DNA of 43,343 nucleotides, taken from contig CAZYYB010000016.1 in NCBI GenBank assembly GCA_964651515.1, forward strand, positions 1 through 43,343. Direction: 5' to 3'. Source of the DNA: BOG-1184 sp964651515. Lineage in GTDB: Bacteria > Fibrobacterota > Chitinivibrionia > Chitinivibrionales > Chitinispirillaceae. How positions within the stretch are numbered: the first letter of the stretch is position 1; each line of letters opens with the position of its first letter. The notes below the pieces were generated by a model. That model was not told the origin of the DNA. It saw only the letters and a list, made by a program, of their open reading frames with translations, and did not search any database. The translations under genes and the position numbers were made by a program. Below, piece after piece: positions 31,313-39,322 of this stretch.

Positions 31313-34300
31313 GGCACTTCTTGTATTTTTTCCCGCTGCCGCACGGGCAGGGGTCGTTGCGGCCGATCGACGGACCGACGCTGACCATCGGACGCGGCGC
31401 GGCCGACCGGTTGTTGACAAGCTGGACCGGCTGGTTGGTCGGCGCCTGGGGCGCGGGACCCGATGAAAAAATATCGAAATCGCCGTGGATTTCGCGCGCG
31501 GGCGGCGGCGGCATTGCCGGACGTTCGGGCTCGACGCGTTCGAGGCGGAAAAGATACCCGGTAACTTCCCGCGCAATGTCCCGGCGCAGCTCTTCGAACA
31601 TCTTGAGACCTTCGCGCTGGTATTCGTACAGCGGGTTCTTCTGTCCGAACGCGCGATACTGCACACCGCCCTTGAGATGGTCCATCTCGTACAGGTGGTC
31701 TTTCCAGAGGTTATCGATCACCATGAGAAAAACGCCCCGCTCGAACTGCCGCATGACCGGCACGCTTAACCGCCGTTCCTTCTCCTCGTAACGGTCGCGG
31801 ATGCATTTCGATATGTCATCGAACAGCGCCTCCTGCGTTTTACCCGAAAGTTCTGCCTCGGGAATACGGTAGCCGATGCCGAACGTGCCTTGCAGGTCGG
31901 CATAGAGCGCCGCCAGGCTCCAGGTCTCGGGGTACTTTCCCGCGGTGGTATGCTTCAGGATAATTTCCTCAAGGCAACCGGCGATCTGGTCGAGGATCTC
32001 CTCTTTCAGGTCTTCGCCGCGCAGTATCCGCTGGCGCAGTCCATAAATCTCGGTACGCTGGAGATTCATGACATCGTCGTACTCCTTGAGGTGCTTACGG
32101 ATATCGAAGTTGCGTCCTTCGACCCGTTTCTGCGCATTGGCGATGGCGCGAGAAACGATGGAGTGCGAGATGACCTCTCCCTCCTCGGCCCCGAGGCGGT
32201 CCATGATCGCGGCGATACGCTCGGAACCGAAGATGCGCATGAGGTCGTCGTCGAGCGACAGGAAAAAAATCGACGACCCCGGATCGCCCTGGCGACCGGC
32301 CCGGCCGCGCAGCTGATTGTCGATACGACGCGATTCGTGCCGCTCCGTTCCGACAATGTGGAGACCGCCGAGATCCTTGACTTGTTCGTGCTCCGCGATC
32401 GTCTGGGCGAGCATTTTTGCGAACTTCCGGCGTTTTTCGTCGATTGCGAGATCGGTGGGCTCGATGCCCTCCTTGAAAAGCTGGTTGTTGGCCATGATCT
32501 CGAAATTGCCGCCGAGAACGATGTCCGTTCCGCGACCCGCCATGTTCGTGGCAATGGTCACGGCCTTGAGGCGTCCGGCCTGCGCCACGATGGTGGCTTC
32601 CTTCGCGTGCTGCTTGGCATTGAGCACTTCGTGCTCGACGCCGGCCCGCTGCAGGAGCTTGCTCAGGAGTTCCGACTTCTCGATCGAGGTGGTGCCGACG
32701 AGCACCGGCTGCCCTTTTTCGTACCGTTCCTGGATCTCTTTTACGATGGCATTGTACTTTTCCCGGCTGGTCTTGTAGATCTGGTCGTGGTGGTCCGTGC
32801 GCGCCATCGGACGGTTCGTCGGGATCGTCACGACGTCGAGTTTGTAGATTTCATGGAATTCGGCGGCCTCGGTGGCCGCCGTTCCGGTCATGCCGGAAAC
32901 CTTCTTGTACATCTTGAAAAAATTCTGGAAGGTAATCGTCGCCAGGGTCTGGTTCTCCCCGGCGACGCGGACGCCCTCTTTCGCTTCGAGCGCCTGGTGC
33001 AACCCTTCACTGTAACGGCGTCCCTGCAAAATGCGGCCGGTGAACTCGTCGACGATCAGGATCTGGCCGTCCTGCACCACGTAGTCGACATCCCGTTCGA
33101 AAAGAGAGTAGGCGCGAAGCAACTGGCTCACGCTGTGAATGCGTTCCGACCGCTCGGCATACGCCCGGTGCGTCGCCTCGCGCGCTTCGGACTTTTCCTC
33201 GATGGAAAGGGATTCGTCCTGGTCGATCTTCCCGATGATCTCGGCCAGGTCGGGCACCACGAAAAAGTCGGGGTTTCCCTGGCTGATGAGAACGCGCCCC
33301 TTTTCCGACAGTTCGGCGCTGTGCCCGGATTCATCGATGATGAAGTAAAGTTCCTCGTCGATCTCGTGGAGCTTCTTGTCGCGCAGGAAGTCGGTTTCCA
33401 CGGCTTTCATGTATTTTGCAACGCCCTGTTCCTTGACCATCTTCGCCAGCCGCTTGTTTTTAGGCGCGCCGCGCTGGACGATGAGCATCTTGTGGCCGCA
33501 CTCGTACTCCTTGCCTTCCTGGTTCAGGAGCTCCTCGGCTTCGGTGACGAACTTCTGGATGAGCGCGTTCTGGGCATTGACCGCCTTGACCACCCGGGGT
33601 TTCAGCTCCTCGTACTCCTGGTTGGAGCGGGTGACCTGGCCCGAAATGATGAGCGGCGTCCGCGCCTCGTCGATGAGGATATTATCGACCTCGTCGATAC
33701 AGGCATAGTTGAGTTCCCGCTGGACGCATTGATCGGGCGAGGTCGACATGTTGTCGCGCAGGTAGTCGAAGCCGAATTCGTTATTCGTGCCGTAGGTGAT
33801 ATCGCAATTGTACGCGGCACGCCGTTCGCCGCTGTGCGGTTCGGTGAGATCGAGGCAGCCGACCGTGAGCCCGAGGTAGGAATAGATCCGCCCCATCCAC
33901 CCGCTGTCGCGCACCGCCAGGTAGTCGTTGACGGTAATGACGTGGACCCCTTTGCCGGACAGCGCATTGAGGTACGCGGACATGGCGGCAACCTGGGTTT
34001 TGCCTTCGCCGGTGCGCATCTCGGCAATTTTGCCCTGGTGGAGCACCATGGCGCCGGTCACCTGGACGTCAAAATGCGCCATGAACGAAATTTCCTTGCC
34101 CGTGTCGGGATCGGGAATCTTCTTTCCCTCCCCCAGCACCCGGTGGGTGGCCTCGCGGAACACCGCAAAAGCCTCGGGAAGCAGGTCGTCGAGCGTTTGT
34201 CCGCCGGCAAGCCGTTCGCGGAACTCCGCGGTCTTCGCCTTCAGGGCTTCGTCCGTTAAGGCGGCGACCGGTGCCTGGAAGCTGTTGACCTGAGCGAGAA

Positions 34301-34373
34301 GCGGATTCAGTTTCCGCTGGTCGCGGTCCTGCTTGGAACCGAAAAGTAAACCGAGTAAATCAAGAAACGTCAC
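31302..34373 (-). CDS. secA: Preprotein translocase ATPase SecA
   Basis: 1023 aa. The motor pushes unfolded proteins through SecYEG. Walker A lies at 119-126 (MRTGEGKT), DEVD at 227-230 (CIDEVDNILIDEARTP), and helicase motifs include GTDIVLGGNF and QLRGRAGRQGDPGSS. The tail GRNDPCPCGSGKKYKKCHG is the zinc-binding SEC-C motif. The protein is ~120 residues longer than E. coli SecA because of insertions in the preprotein crosslinking/NBD regions (about 245-420), as is usual for FCB-group SecA. The start MTFLDLLGLLFGSKQDRDQ is family-like. It follows the PilZ gene by 78 bases and overlaps tmk. Confidence 0.98.
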   Translation of the reverse strand: MTFLDLLGLLFGSKQDRDQRKLNPLLAQVNSFQAPVAALTDEALKAKTAEFRERLAGGQTLDDLLPEAFAVFREATHRVLGEGKKIPDPDTGKEISFMAHFDVQVTGAMVLHQGKIAEMRTGEGKTQVAAMSAYLNALSGKGVHVITVNDYLAVRDSGWMGRIYSYLGLTVGCLDLTEPHSGERRAAYNCDITYGTNNEFGFDYLRDNMSTSPDQCVQRELNYACIDEVDNILIDEARTPLIISGQVTRSNQEYEELKPRVVKAVNAQNALIQKFVTEAEELLNQEGKEYECGHKMLIVQRGAPKNKRLAKMVKEQGVAKYMKAVETDFLRDKKLHEIDEELYFIIDESGHSAELSEKGRVLISQGNPDFFVVPDLAEIIGKIDQDESLSIEEKSEAREATHRAYAERSERIHSVSQLLRAYSLFERDVDYVVQDGQILIVDEFTGRILQGRRYSEGLHQALEAKEGVRVAGENQTLATITFQNFFKMYKKVSGMTGTAATEAAEFHEIYKLDVVTIPTNRPMARTDHHDQIYKTSREKYNAIVKEIQERYEKGQPVLVGTTSIEKSELLSKLLQRAGVEHEVLNAKQHAKEATIVAQAGRLKAVTIATNMAGRGTDIVLGGNFEIMANNQLFKEGIEPTDLAIDEKRRKFAKMLAQTIAEHEQVKDLGGLHIVGTERHESRRIDNQLRGRAGRQGDPGSSIFFLSLDDDLMRIFGSERIAAIMDRLGAEEGEVISHSIVSRAIANAQKRVEGRNFDIRKHLKEYDDVMNLQRTEIYGLRQRILRGEDLKEEILDQIAGCLEEIILKHTTAGKYPETWSLAALYADLQGTFGIGYRIPEAELSGKTQEALFDDISKCIRDRYEEKERRLSVPVMRQFERGVFLMVIDNLWKDHLYEMDHLKGGVQYRAFGQKNPLYEYQREGLKMFEELRRDIAREVTGYLFRLERVEPERPAMPPPPAREIHGDFDIFSSGPAPQAPTNQPVQLVNNRSAAPRPMVSVGPSIGRNDPCPCGSGKKYKKCHGA

Positions 34374-34451
34374 GACAAAGCCTCTCTACGGCGCTCATTT
34401 GTCCGTTACCATTGAAAGGGCCGCGTCACCGCAAGCCCTGGACACCGGCTG

Positions 34452-34793
34452 TTATTTACCCTGGACAATTTCCCGGTCTATTTTATAGCTCACCATGGCC
34501 CCGCGGGAAAAATCCTCGACGAGTGCCGCCAGCCCCGCCTGCAGAGCGGGGGAATTGTTGCGAAAACGCGTGCCGACCCGGTAGCCGTCGTCGGCCCTCT
34601 TATGGCAGTAGACGACGACCGCATCGATGGCCAGGTCGCGGATCAGCAGGACGATCCGGCTCTCCGCCCTGATCTCCTGCGGATGCAGGAATGCCGCTCC
34701 CGCCGTGCTCAGGTCGATGAGTACCCTGCCCTGCTCTTCTCCTTCGGCGCTCAGATGTTCAATGCGCTCGACCTGCCGTTCCTGTTCTTTCAT
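34452..34793 (-). CDS. PilZ-domain protein (c-di-GMP receptor candidate)
   Basis: 113 aa, a single PilZ domain. RQVER (Arg6, Arg10) gives the RxxxR motif and DLSTAGAAF gives DxSxxG, the two c-di-GMP-binding motifs, both intact. A strand core (SRIVLLIRDLAIDAVVVYCH) and GYRVGTRF follow. The ATG has GGAG about 8 bases before it. It sits 120 bases after the AgmX/TonB-like gene and 78 bases before secA on the same strand. In gliding and motility clusters PilZ proteins often set motor output, so control of the adjacent proton-motor genes by c-di-GMP is a reasonable inference. Confidence 0.82.
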   Translation of the reverse strand: MKEQERQVERIEHLSAEGEEQGRVLIDLSTAGAAFLHPQEIRAESRIVLLIRDLAIDAVVVYCHKRADDGYRVGTRFRNNSPALQAGLAALVEDFSRGAMVSYKIDREIVQGK

Positions 34794-34878
34794 ATATTCG
34801 CTCCGGTTGAGGTTTCAGAACCCCTCCCCTATCGCGCCCCCGAATTGCCCTGTTGACGGTTACCGCGCCACCCGCCGC

Positions 34879-34890
34879 GCAGCATGCTGC
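34879..34890. promoter_or_regulatory. Perfect 12-bp palindrome GCAGCATGCTGC
   Basis: A self-complementary sequence with no loop lies in the 120-base gap between the AgmX/TonB-like gene and the PilZ gene. It cannot form a normal terminator hairpin and has no T-run. A protein-binding site is possible, and chance cannot be ruled out. Confidence 0.25.
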
Positions 34891-34913
34891 ACGAGAAAAA
34901 TATCCGGGCAAGA

Positions 34914-36020
34914 CTAACTATGCCCTTCGAACACGAAGGGATAGGTAACTTCCACCGGACCGCTTCCCTGTGCGGGAGCAAACTGCCATCGTGCGATATA
35001 GCGGACTATCGCCTCGCTGAATTCTTTATTGTCGATGGTGGACTTGACAATGACGACATTCGAGACCGAGCCGTCCGCCAGGATGGTAAATTTGATCGAC
35101 AGGTTACCCGAGAGCAGCGGATCGCGTTTCAGCCATTCCTCAAAAACGTGCTTGAGCCTTGGTTCCTCACGTTTCTCGATTCGGCCTATGGCTTCCTGGC
35201 TGCGCGCTTCCAGTCCGGCGCCGTCGCCGGTTATTTCGGGCGGCGCCGCGGAACTTAAATTCACCGTCGCGACGGTGGCCACCTGGGCTCCGTGTGCCCT
35301 GCCCAGCTGCTGTTTCTCTATGCCGACGTTCCCCACTCTGCCGCCGGTTCGCTCCCCGAATCCGTCTCCGTCACCCGTTCCGTTCCCCCCCCCGCCTCCA
35401 CCCCCGCCGCCGCCGGAGCGAGCCGAGGCAAACGAGCCACGGGAAAACTTCATGGAGCCCACATCGGCTAACCCGACGCCGGCGCTCCCGAGAAGATCGT
35501 CGACCCCCTCTTTGCCGCCGCTTGCACCGTTGGCCGTAATTGCCGCGAAAATACCGCTGCCTTCGACCTCCCGATCGACGGCTGCCCGCTCTTCGGCCCG
35601 TGATCCGCTTCCCGCCTGGCGACGCGCTTCCCGTTCGACATACGATTCCTTTTCGCGGTTAACCTTCCCGCCGCCTTTTCCGCCGCCACCGCCTCCGCCG
35701 ACGTTGCCTTCCACCTCGGGCATTTTTCTTTCGATTTTCACTTCGGGAATCGCCTCGGGTTTCGGCTGGTTGACCATCAGCTGCGCGTACCGCTCCTGGA
35801 TTTTCTGGATCTCCTGCGCGCTGAACGTTTCTTCTTTGAGCCCCCTGACCGAGAGCAACCACACCGTCAGGGAAACAACCAGGAGAAGCCCGAAGAAGAG
35901 CCCGGTATAGCCGGGATCGACCCGGGCAAAGAGACCGCGTCGCAGCTCGTGCGGAAACGTCCCCACGGCGCCCGTATGCTTGTAATAGAATATGCCAGAT
36001 GAGCGCGGCCCGGTGCCCAT
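34914..36020 (-). CDS. AgmX/TonB-like energy-transduction protein with glycine-rich linkers
   Basis: 368 aa from the ATG at 36020 (AGGAAGG upstream); its first base overlaps the last base of the ExbD stop (TAATG). A ~38-residue cytoplasmic start is followed by one TM helix (about 40-58, LFFGLLLVVSLTVWLLSV). A long periplasmic linker has two poly-Gly blocks (GNVGGGGGGGKGGGK and SGGGGGGGGGGNGTGDG). The C-terminal ~95 residues (EWLKRDPLLSGNLSIKFTIL, ADGSVSNVVIVKSTID, YIARWQFAP) match the AgmX/PglI C-terminal domain, a TonB-C relative. Such a protein couples an ExbB/ExbD proton motor to outer-membrane or surface machinery. Arg-rich charged linker segments precede the domain. TonB-dependent receptors are absent here. 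Confidence 0.82.
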   Translation of the reverse strand: MGTGPRSSGIFYYKHTGAVGTFPHELRRGLFARVDPGYTGLFFGLLLVVSLTVWLLSVRGLKEETFSAQEIQKIQERYAQLMVNQPKPEAIPEVKIERKMPEVEGNVGGGGGGGKGGGKVNREKESYVEREARRQAGSGSRAEERAAVDREVEGSGIFAAITANGASGGKEGVDDLLGSAGVGLADVGSMKFSRGSFASARSGGGGGGGGGGNGTGDGDGFGERTGGRVGNVGIEKQQLGRAHGAQVATVATVNLSSAAPPEITGDGAGLEARSQEAIGRIEKREEPRLKHVFEEWLKRDPLLSGNLSIKFTILADGSVSNVVIVKSTIDNKEFSEAIVRYIARWQFAPAQGSGPVEVTYPFVFEGHS

Positions 36021-36523
36021 TATGCCTTCCTGTAAACAACGAGATTCATGACCGGGTAGCCGGCCTGGCCGCACGTGTACATGACCCGGGTCAGAATATT
36101 ATAGGGAATTTCGACGTCGCCCTGTATGGAGATTCGGCCCGAAAAGTCGGTATTGAACATCGCGGCGGATTGCCGGGCCATTTTGGCATGCTCGCTGAGC
36201 TCTTTGTAGAGCGGCCGGATCAGAAAATCCTTCTGGCTCCGGAGGTCCTCGTAGCCCGCCGAATCGAGGACGATCTTGTTTTCCACCATGATGGTCTTTT
36301 GCGAAACTTTAACGCTGAGTGCCTCGCCGACCGTTTTTTCAACCGAGGACGACGGCAGCATGAGCCCCTTCGCGGGAGTAACGAGCTGTCCCTGGGCGGA
36401 GTAGTTTTTCAAAAGGAACACCACCATAAGCGTAAACATATCGATCATGGAGGTGATATTCAGCTTTACCACTCCATCCGAGCGTTTGCGGCGACGGCGA
36501 TAGAATGCCTGCTGTCCGGCCAT
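36020..36523 (-). CDS. ExbD/TolR-family protein with intact membrane Asp
   Basis: 167 aa. A basic cytoplasmic start (AFYRRRRKRSDGVVK) is followed by one TM segment, LNITSMIDMFTLMVVFLL, in which Asp28 is the conserved proton-carrying residue. A ~120-residue periplasmic domain (about 48-167) follows, with SVEKTVGEALSVKVSQKTIM and ISIQGDVEIPYNILTRVMYT, as in ExbD. It has TAATG overlaps with the ExbB-ExbD fusion gene upstream and with the AgmX-like gene downstream. It forms part of the same motor cluster and is the only ExbD here that retains the Asp. Confidence 0.9.
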   Translation of the reverse strand: MAGQQAFYRRRRKRSDGVVKLNITSMIDMFTLMVVFLLKNYSAQGQLVTPAKGLMLPSSSVEKTVGEALSVKVSQKTIMVENKIVLDSAGYEDLRSQKDFLIRPLYKELSEHAKMARQSAAMFNTDFSGRISIQGDVEIPYNILTRVMYTCGQAGYPVMNLVVYRKA

Positions 36524-37824
36524 TATTGAACGATTCCTCCCGCAATGGAAACATTCGGAAACATGGTGACGCTGCCTTCGGGGGTCCGATATCCGCGCGA
36601 TGCATCCATCACGGCAACCACGGTTTTATATTTCACCTGCTCCTCGGCGACGATTTTCACGCTCTCATGGTCGGCGAAAAACGGCGGGGTCATGGGCAAA
36701 AGCTTCACATAGGCATTGTAGAGTTCGAGAAGCGACGAACCTTCCGACGTGCCGGGAATGTACGATCGAACGATTTCGAACAGAGCCTTTTTTTTGATAT
36801 CGGCGAGGCGGTCGTTCAGCGCCTGGAAGTCGTAGTCGCCATTGACCAACGGAATATCGGCGGCATTTTCTCCGACACCGGCATCGGGCTTTGCCTCTTT
36901 AAAGTAATCGAAAATGCTGAACCCCTTCGAGGTGATGACCACGCCGAGATTGAGTTTGGGCCCCTGGCGTTGTTCCAGGGGAGTGGGGGCCGACGAGACG
37001 TCGCTCCTGGTCGATTCCGGCAGCTTCATCTCGATGGCGCCGATCTTGACGAATTCCGAAGAGGTCAGGAGAAAGGGGATGAGCATCACCATGAGATTGA
37101 GCATGGGGGTGACATCGGTATCGGCAACCTCTTCGGAGTCGCGGTTACGGCCGATGCTCATGAGCTTCTTATCGCGGAGCGTCGGCGGATTGAGAAGTTT
37201 CAGGAGCGCGATGGCGTACCGATCGATCTCCTGCAGGGCGGCATCGACCTTGGAGCGCAGCAGGGCATACGCCATGAGACAGGGTATGCTGATCGTGAGA
37301 CCGACCAGCGTCGAGTTCATGGCCGCCGAGATGCCCGAGGCGAGAAGCGCGGATTTTTCAACCGGCGGGACGCCCATTTTCCCTACCGCGGCAAATGCCA
37401 TGATCAGACCGAATACCGTTCCCAGAAGCCCCATCAGTGTGGAGACGTTCCCGAACATGATGAGCAGGCTCAACCGCTTTTCCATCCGGGAGGCCATGTG
37501 CACCGATTCCTCGGTCATCGCTCCCTGCACAAGCGCCAGCTCGACCCCCGCCTTGCGGATGCCGGCCCCAAGGATGCGGGGCAACGCGCGTTTCCCCGAG
37601 GAGAGGCAGATCTGGTAGGCTTCGCTCATCCGCTTCTGATGCAGGAGATCGCGGATCCTCTCGAAAAACGACGGCGCATCGTAATCGGTCCGCCGGTTGA
37701 TATCGATCCACCGTTCGAGGGTAATGGCCATGGCGGCAATACCCATCAGCAGCAGCGCCCACATGAACACGAAGGCCTCATGCGAGGGAAGAAAACAATT
37801 GCCTAATTCGGAAAGAATTCCCAT
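36523..37824 (-). CDS. ExbB-ExbD fusion protein with Asn at the ExbD proton site
   Basis: 433 aa. The N-terminal ~215 residues are a MotA/TolQ/ExbB module: TM1 about 16-38 (EAFVFMWALLLMGIAAMAIT), then GNVSTLMGLLGTVFGLIMAF (125-144) and GISAAMNSTLVGLTISIPCL (164-183). At about 230-433 an ExbD module follows. DTDVTPMLNLMVMLIPFLL is its TM helix, but Asn243 occupies the position of the usual essential Asp. The periplasmic part is long (about 175 residues, against ~100 usual). The topology works: the ExbB C-terminus and ExbD N-terminus both lie in the cytoplasm. There is no frameshift or internal stop. Its ExbB part is colinear with the next upstream gene. It starts 10 bases after that gene's stop and has no clear Shine-Dalgarno. 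Confidence 0.9.
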   Translation of the reverse strand: MGILSELGNCFLPSHEAFVFMWALLLMGIAAMAITLERWIDINRRTDYDAPSFFERIRDLLHQKRMSEAYQICLSSGKRALPRILGAGIRKAGVELALVQGAMTEESVHMASRMEKRLSLLIMFGNVSTLMGLLGTVFGLIMAFAAVGKMGVPPVEKSALLASGISAAMNSTLVGLTISIPCLMAYALLRSKVDAALQEIDRYAIALLKLLNPPTLRDKKLMSIGRNRDSEEVADTDVTPMLNLMVMLIPFLLTSSEFVKIGAIEMKLPESTRSDVSSAPTPLEQRQGPKLNLGVVITSKGFSIFDYFKEAKPDAGVGENAADIPLVNGDYDFQALNDRLADIKKKALFEIVRSYIPGTSEGSSLLELYNAYVKLLPMTPPFFADHESVKIVAEEQVKYKTVVAVMDASRGYRTPEGSVTMFPNVSIAGGIVQ

Positions 37825-37834
37825 TATATGCCGT

Positions 37835-38602
37835 TTACAGGGTAATTTCTTTGGCCAGTTTATTATCGATGAAAATTTTCACGTTATTGTGCGTCACATG
37901 CACGCCGACGCCCTCTTTAAGCTGCACGGCGCTGATATGGAATTTATGCGTCTTGAACGACCGTTCGATAAGCGCATTGGCGATACGCAGCGAATATTCG
38001 TCGAGTTCATCGATAATGCGTTGCGTTTTGGATTTAAGCAGTGCGAAGATGACGATCGAAGTTACCGCTACGGAGAGACCGCAGAAGGTCGAGTTCATGG
38101 CGGTCGCAATTCCCGAAGCGAGAAGCTCCGATTTCTGCGCCGCGTCTATTCCCGGCCGCCCGACCGCCGCGAACGACATGATCAGGCCGTAGACGGTGCC
38201 GAGCAGCCCGAGCAGGGTCGACACGTTGCCGATGACCGCGAGGTAGCCGGTCCGTTTTTCGAGCTGGGGAACGATCTTCAGCATCGATTCGTCGATGGCG
38301 TTCCTGATGTTGTCGGCTCCCATGGTGGCTTCGTCGAGCCCGGCCTTGATCACCCGCGCCAGCGCGGTGCGCGAATTCTTCTCACACCCCGCGATGGCGG
38401 TGCCGAGGTCGTCCTTTTCGATGCAATCGAGAATGCCGCGAATGAAACTCTCGGATTTATCGCCCTTACGTCTTTGCAGGTAGAAAAAACGCTCGATAAT
38501 GATGGAGAGTGCGAACACCCCGGTGATGAGAAGCGTCCACATGAACAGGTACGCATCCGAAGAAGGGTTGAAAGCGTTAAAAAGTTTCGTCGAAAAATCC
38601 AT
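37835..38602 (-). CDS. ExbB/TolQ/MotA-type proton channel protein
   Basis: 255 aa from the ATG at 38602, which has GGAGG 7 bases upstream (an in-frame ATG at 38644 lacks one). TM helices about 18-38, 121-146 and 163-188; GNVSTLLGLLGTVYGLIMSF and GIATAMNSTFCGLSVAV are the conserved TM2-TM3 motifs. Residues 1-205 align without gaps with the ExbB half of the fusion protein downstream. The last ~40 residues (KFHISAVQLKEGVGVHVTHN, then VKIFIDNKLA) are a tail not usual in ExbB. It is the first motor gene of the cluster and probably forms the pentameric channel with the fusion protein. Confidence 0.9.
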   Translation of the reverse strand: MDFSTKLFNAFNPSSDAYLFMWTLLITGVFALSIIIERFFYLQRRKGDKSESFIRGILDCIEKDDLGTAIAGCEKNSRTALARVIKAGLDEATMGADNIRNAIDESMLKIVPQLEKRTGYLAVIGNVSTLLGLLGTVYGLIMSFAAVGRPGIDAAQKSELLASGIATAMNSTFCGLSVAVTSIVIFALLKSKTQRIIDELDEYSLRIANALIERSFKTHKFHISAVQLKEGVGVHVTHNNVKIFIDNKLAKEITL

Positions 38603-38706
38603 TAGTGGTCCTCCCCTGACCGGCCGGCCCGCCGATCGATACAATGCCTATGGTTGCTCTCTCCCGCCGCAGGAAAATTCTCTCAGTCATGCGGCTCCAC
38701 ATGACG

Positions 38707-39099
38707 TCACGGAGCGGGATTGATTATTTTTGTCCCCTGAAATTGAAATGCACCCTTGTGAGGCGCTTCGATCAGGCTCGGGTCCACCAGTGCCGCGATG
38801 TTCCGGGTCTTGCCGAGCGGTTGATTGACCATGGGTGGAAACTCAGGACGCTGGTCGGCCTTGATCAGCACCAGTTGAGGCCTTCGGATCTTGCCCTCAA
38901 TTTTCTGTTCACCGAAAATTATCCGCTTCACGGCGCCTTTTTCATCGTTTTCACCGACCGCCGGCTTAGGAACGGCACCGGTTTTTCTGGCGGCAACCGT
39001 ATCGGCGGCGGCCTTCGGCCCCCCTTCGCCGGGTGATGCGGCAATTGCATAGGTTCCAGAAAACACGGCGACAGCAATAAATAAATACTTCAATCCCAT
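38707..39099 (-). CDS. Small secreted protein heading the motor cluster
   Basis: 130 aa from the ATG at 39099 (GGGAG about 8 bases upstream; an in-frame ATG at 39123 is less likely). Signal peptide MGLKYLFIAVAVFSGTYAIA. An Ala/Pro/Lys-rich linker (about 22-60) leads to a ~65-residue C-terminal part (KIEGKIRRPQLVLIKADQRP, EFPPMVNQPLGKTRNI). I recognise no family. It sits 104 bases upstream of the ExbB gene in the same direction and is likely the first gene of its transcript. On the minus strand TTACGT-N17-TTATAG (about 39173-39145) is a possible promoter. Confidence 0.6.
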   Translation of the reverse strand: MGLKYLFIAVAVFSGTYAIAASPGEGGPKAAADTVAARKTGAVPKPAVGENDEKGAVKRIIFGEQKIEGKIRRPQLVLIKADQRPEFPPMVNQPLGKTRNIAALVDPSLIEAPHKGAFQFQGTKIINPAP

Positions 39100-39322
39100 A
39101 GCCGGTCTCCCCGCAACACTCATTGGACCATCCCCAATCTCTATAAAATACTATAATGCGCAAACGTAACTACTTGATTATAACTTCAGGGGAATAACCC
39201 GGCAACAACTCTCCAACGAATGGCCGGTTCCGGAAGGTATGTTCGGGAGCCGCCGGGGCTCCGAATCGGCTTCGACCCGATTTTATATATATTTACAACA
39301 AATCATCGGAGTGCTATTGGGC

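Noticed and set aside
31890..34259. 789-codon plus-strand ORF opposite secA
   Set aside because: It is the mirror of secA codons in GC-rich DNA; the residues form no recognisable domain, and SecA on the other strand is certain.
36505..37806. 433-codon plus-strand ORF opposite the ExbB-ExbD fusion
   Set aside because: His/Arg/Gly-rich shadow sequence; the minus-strand protein has clear TM and family motifs.
36523..37824. The ExbB-ExbD fusion as an assembly or frameshift artefact
   Set aside because: The ORF is continuous with no stop, the join is a plausible linker (about 212-232), and the topology of both halves is compatible.
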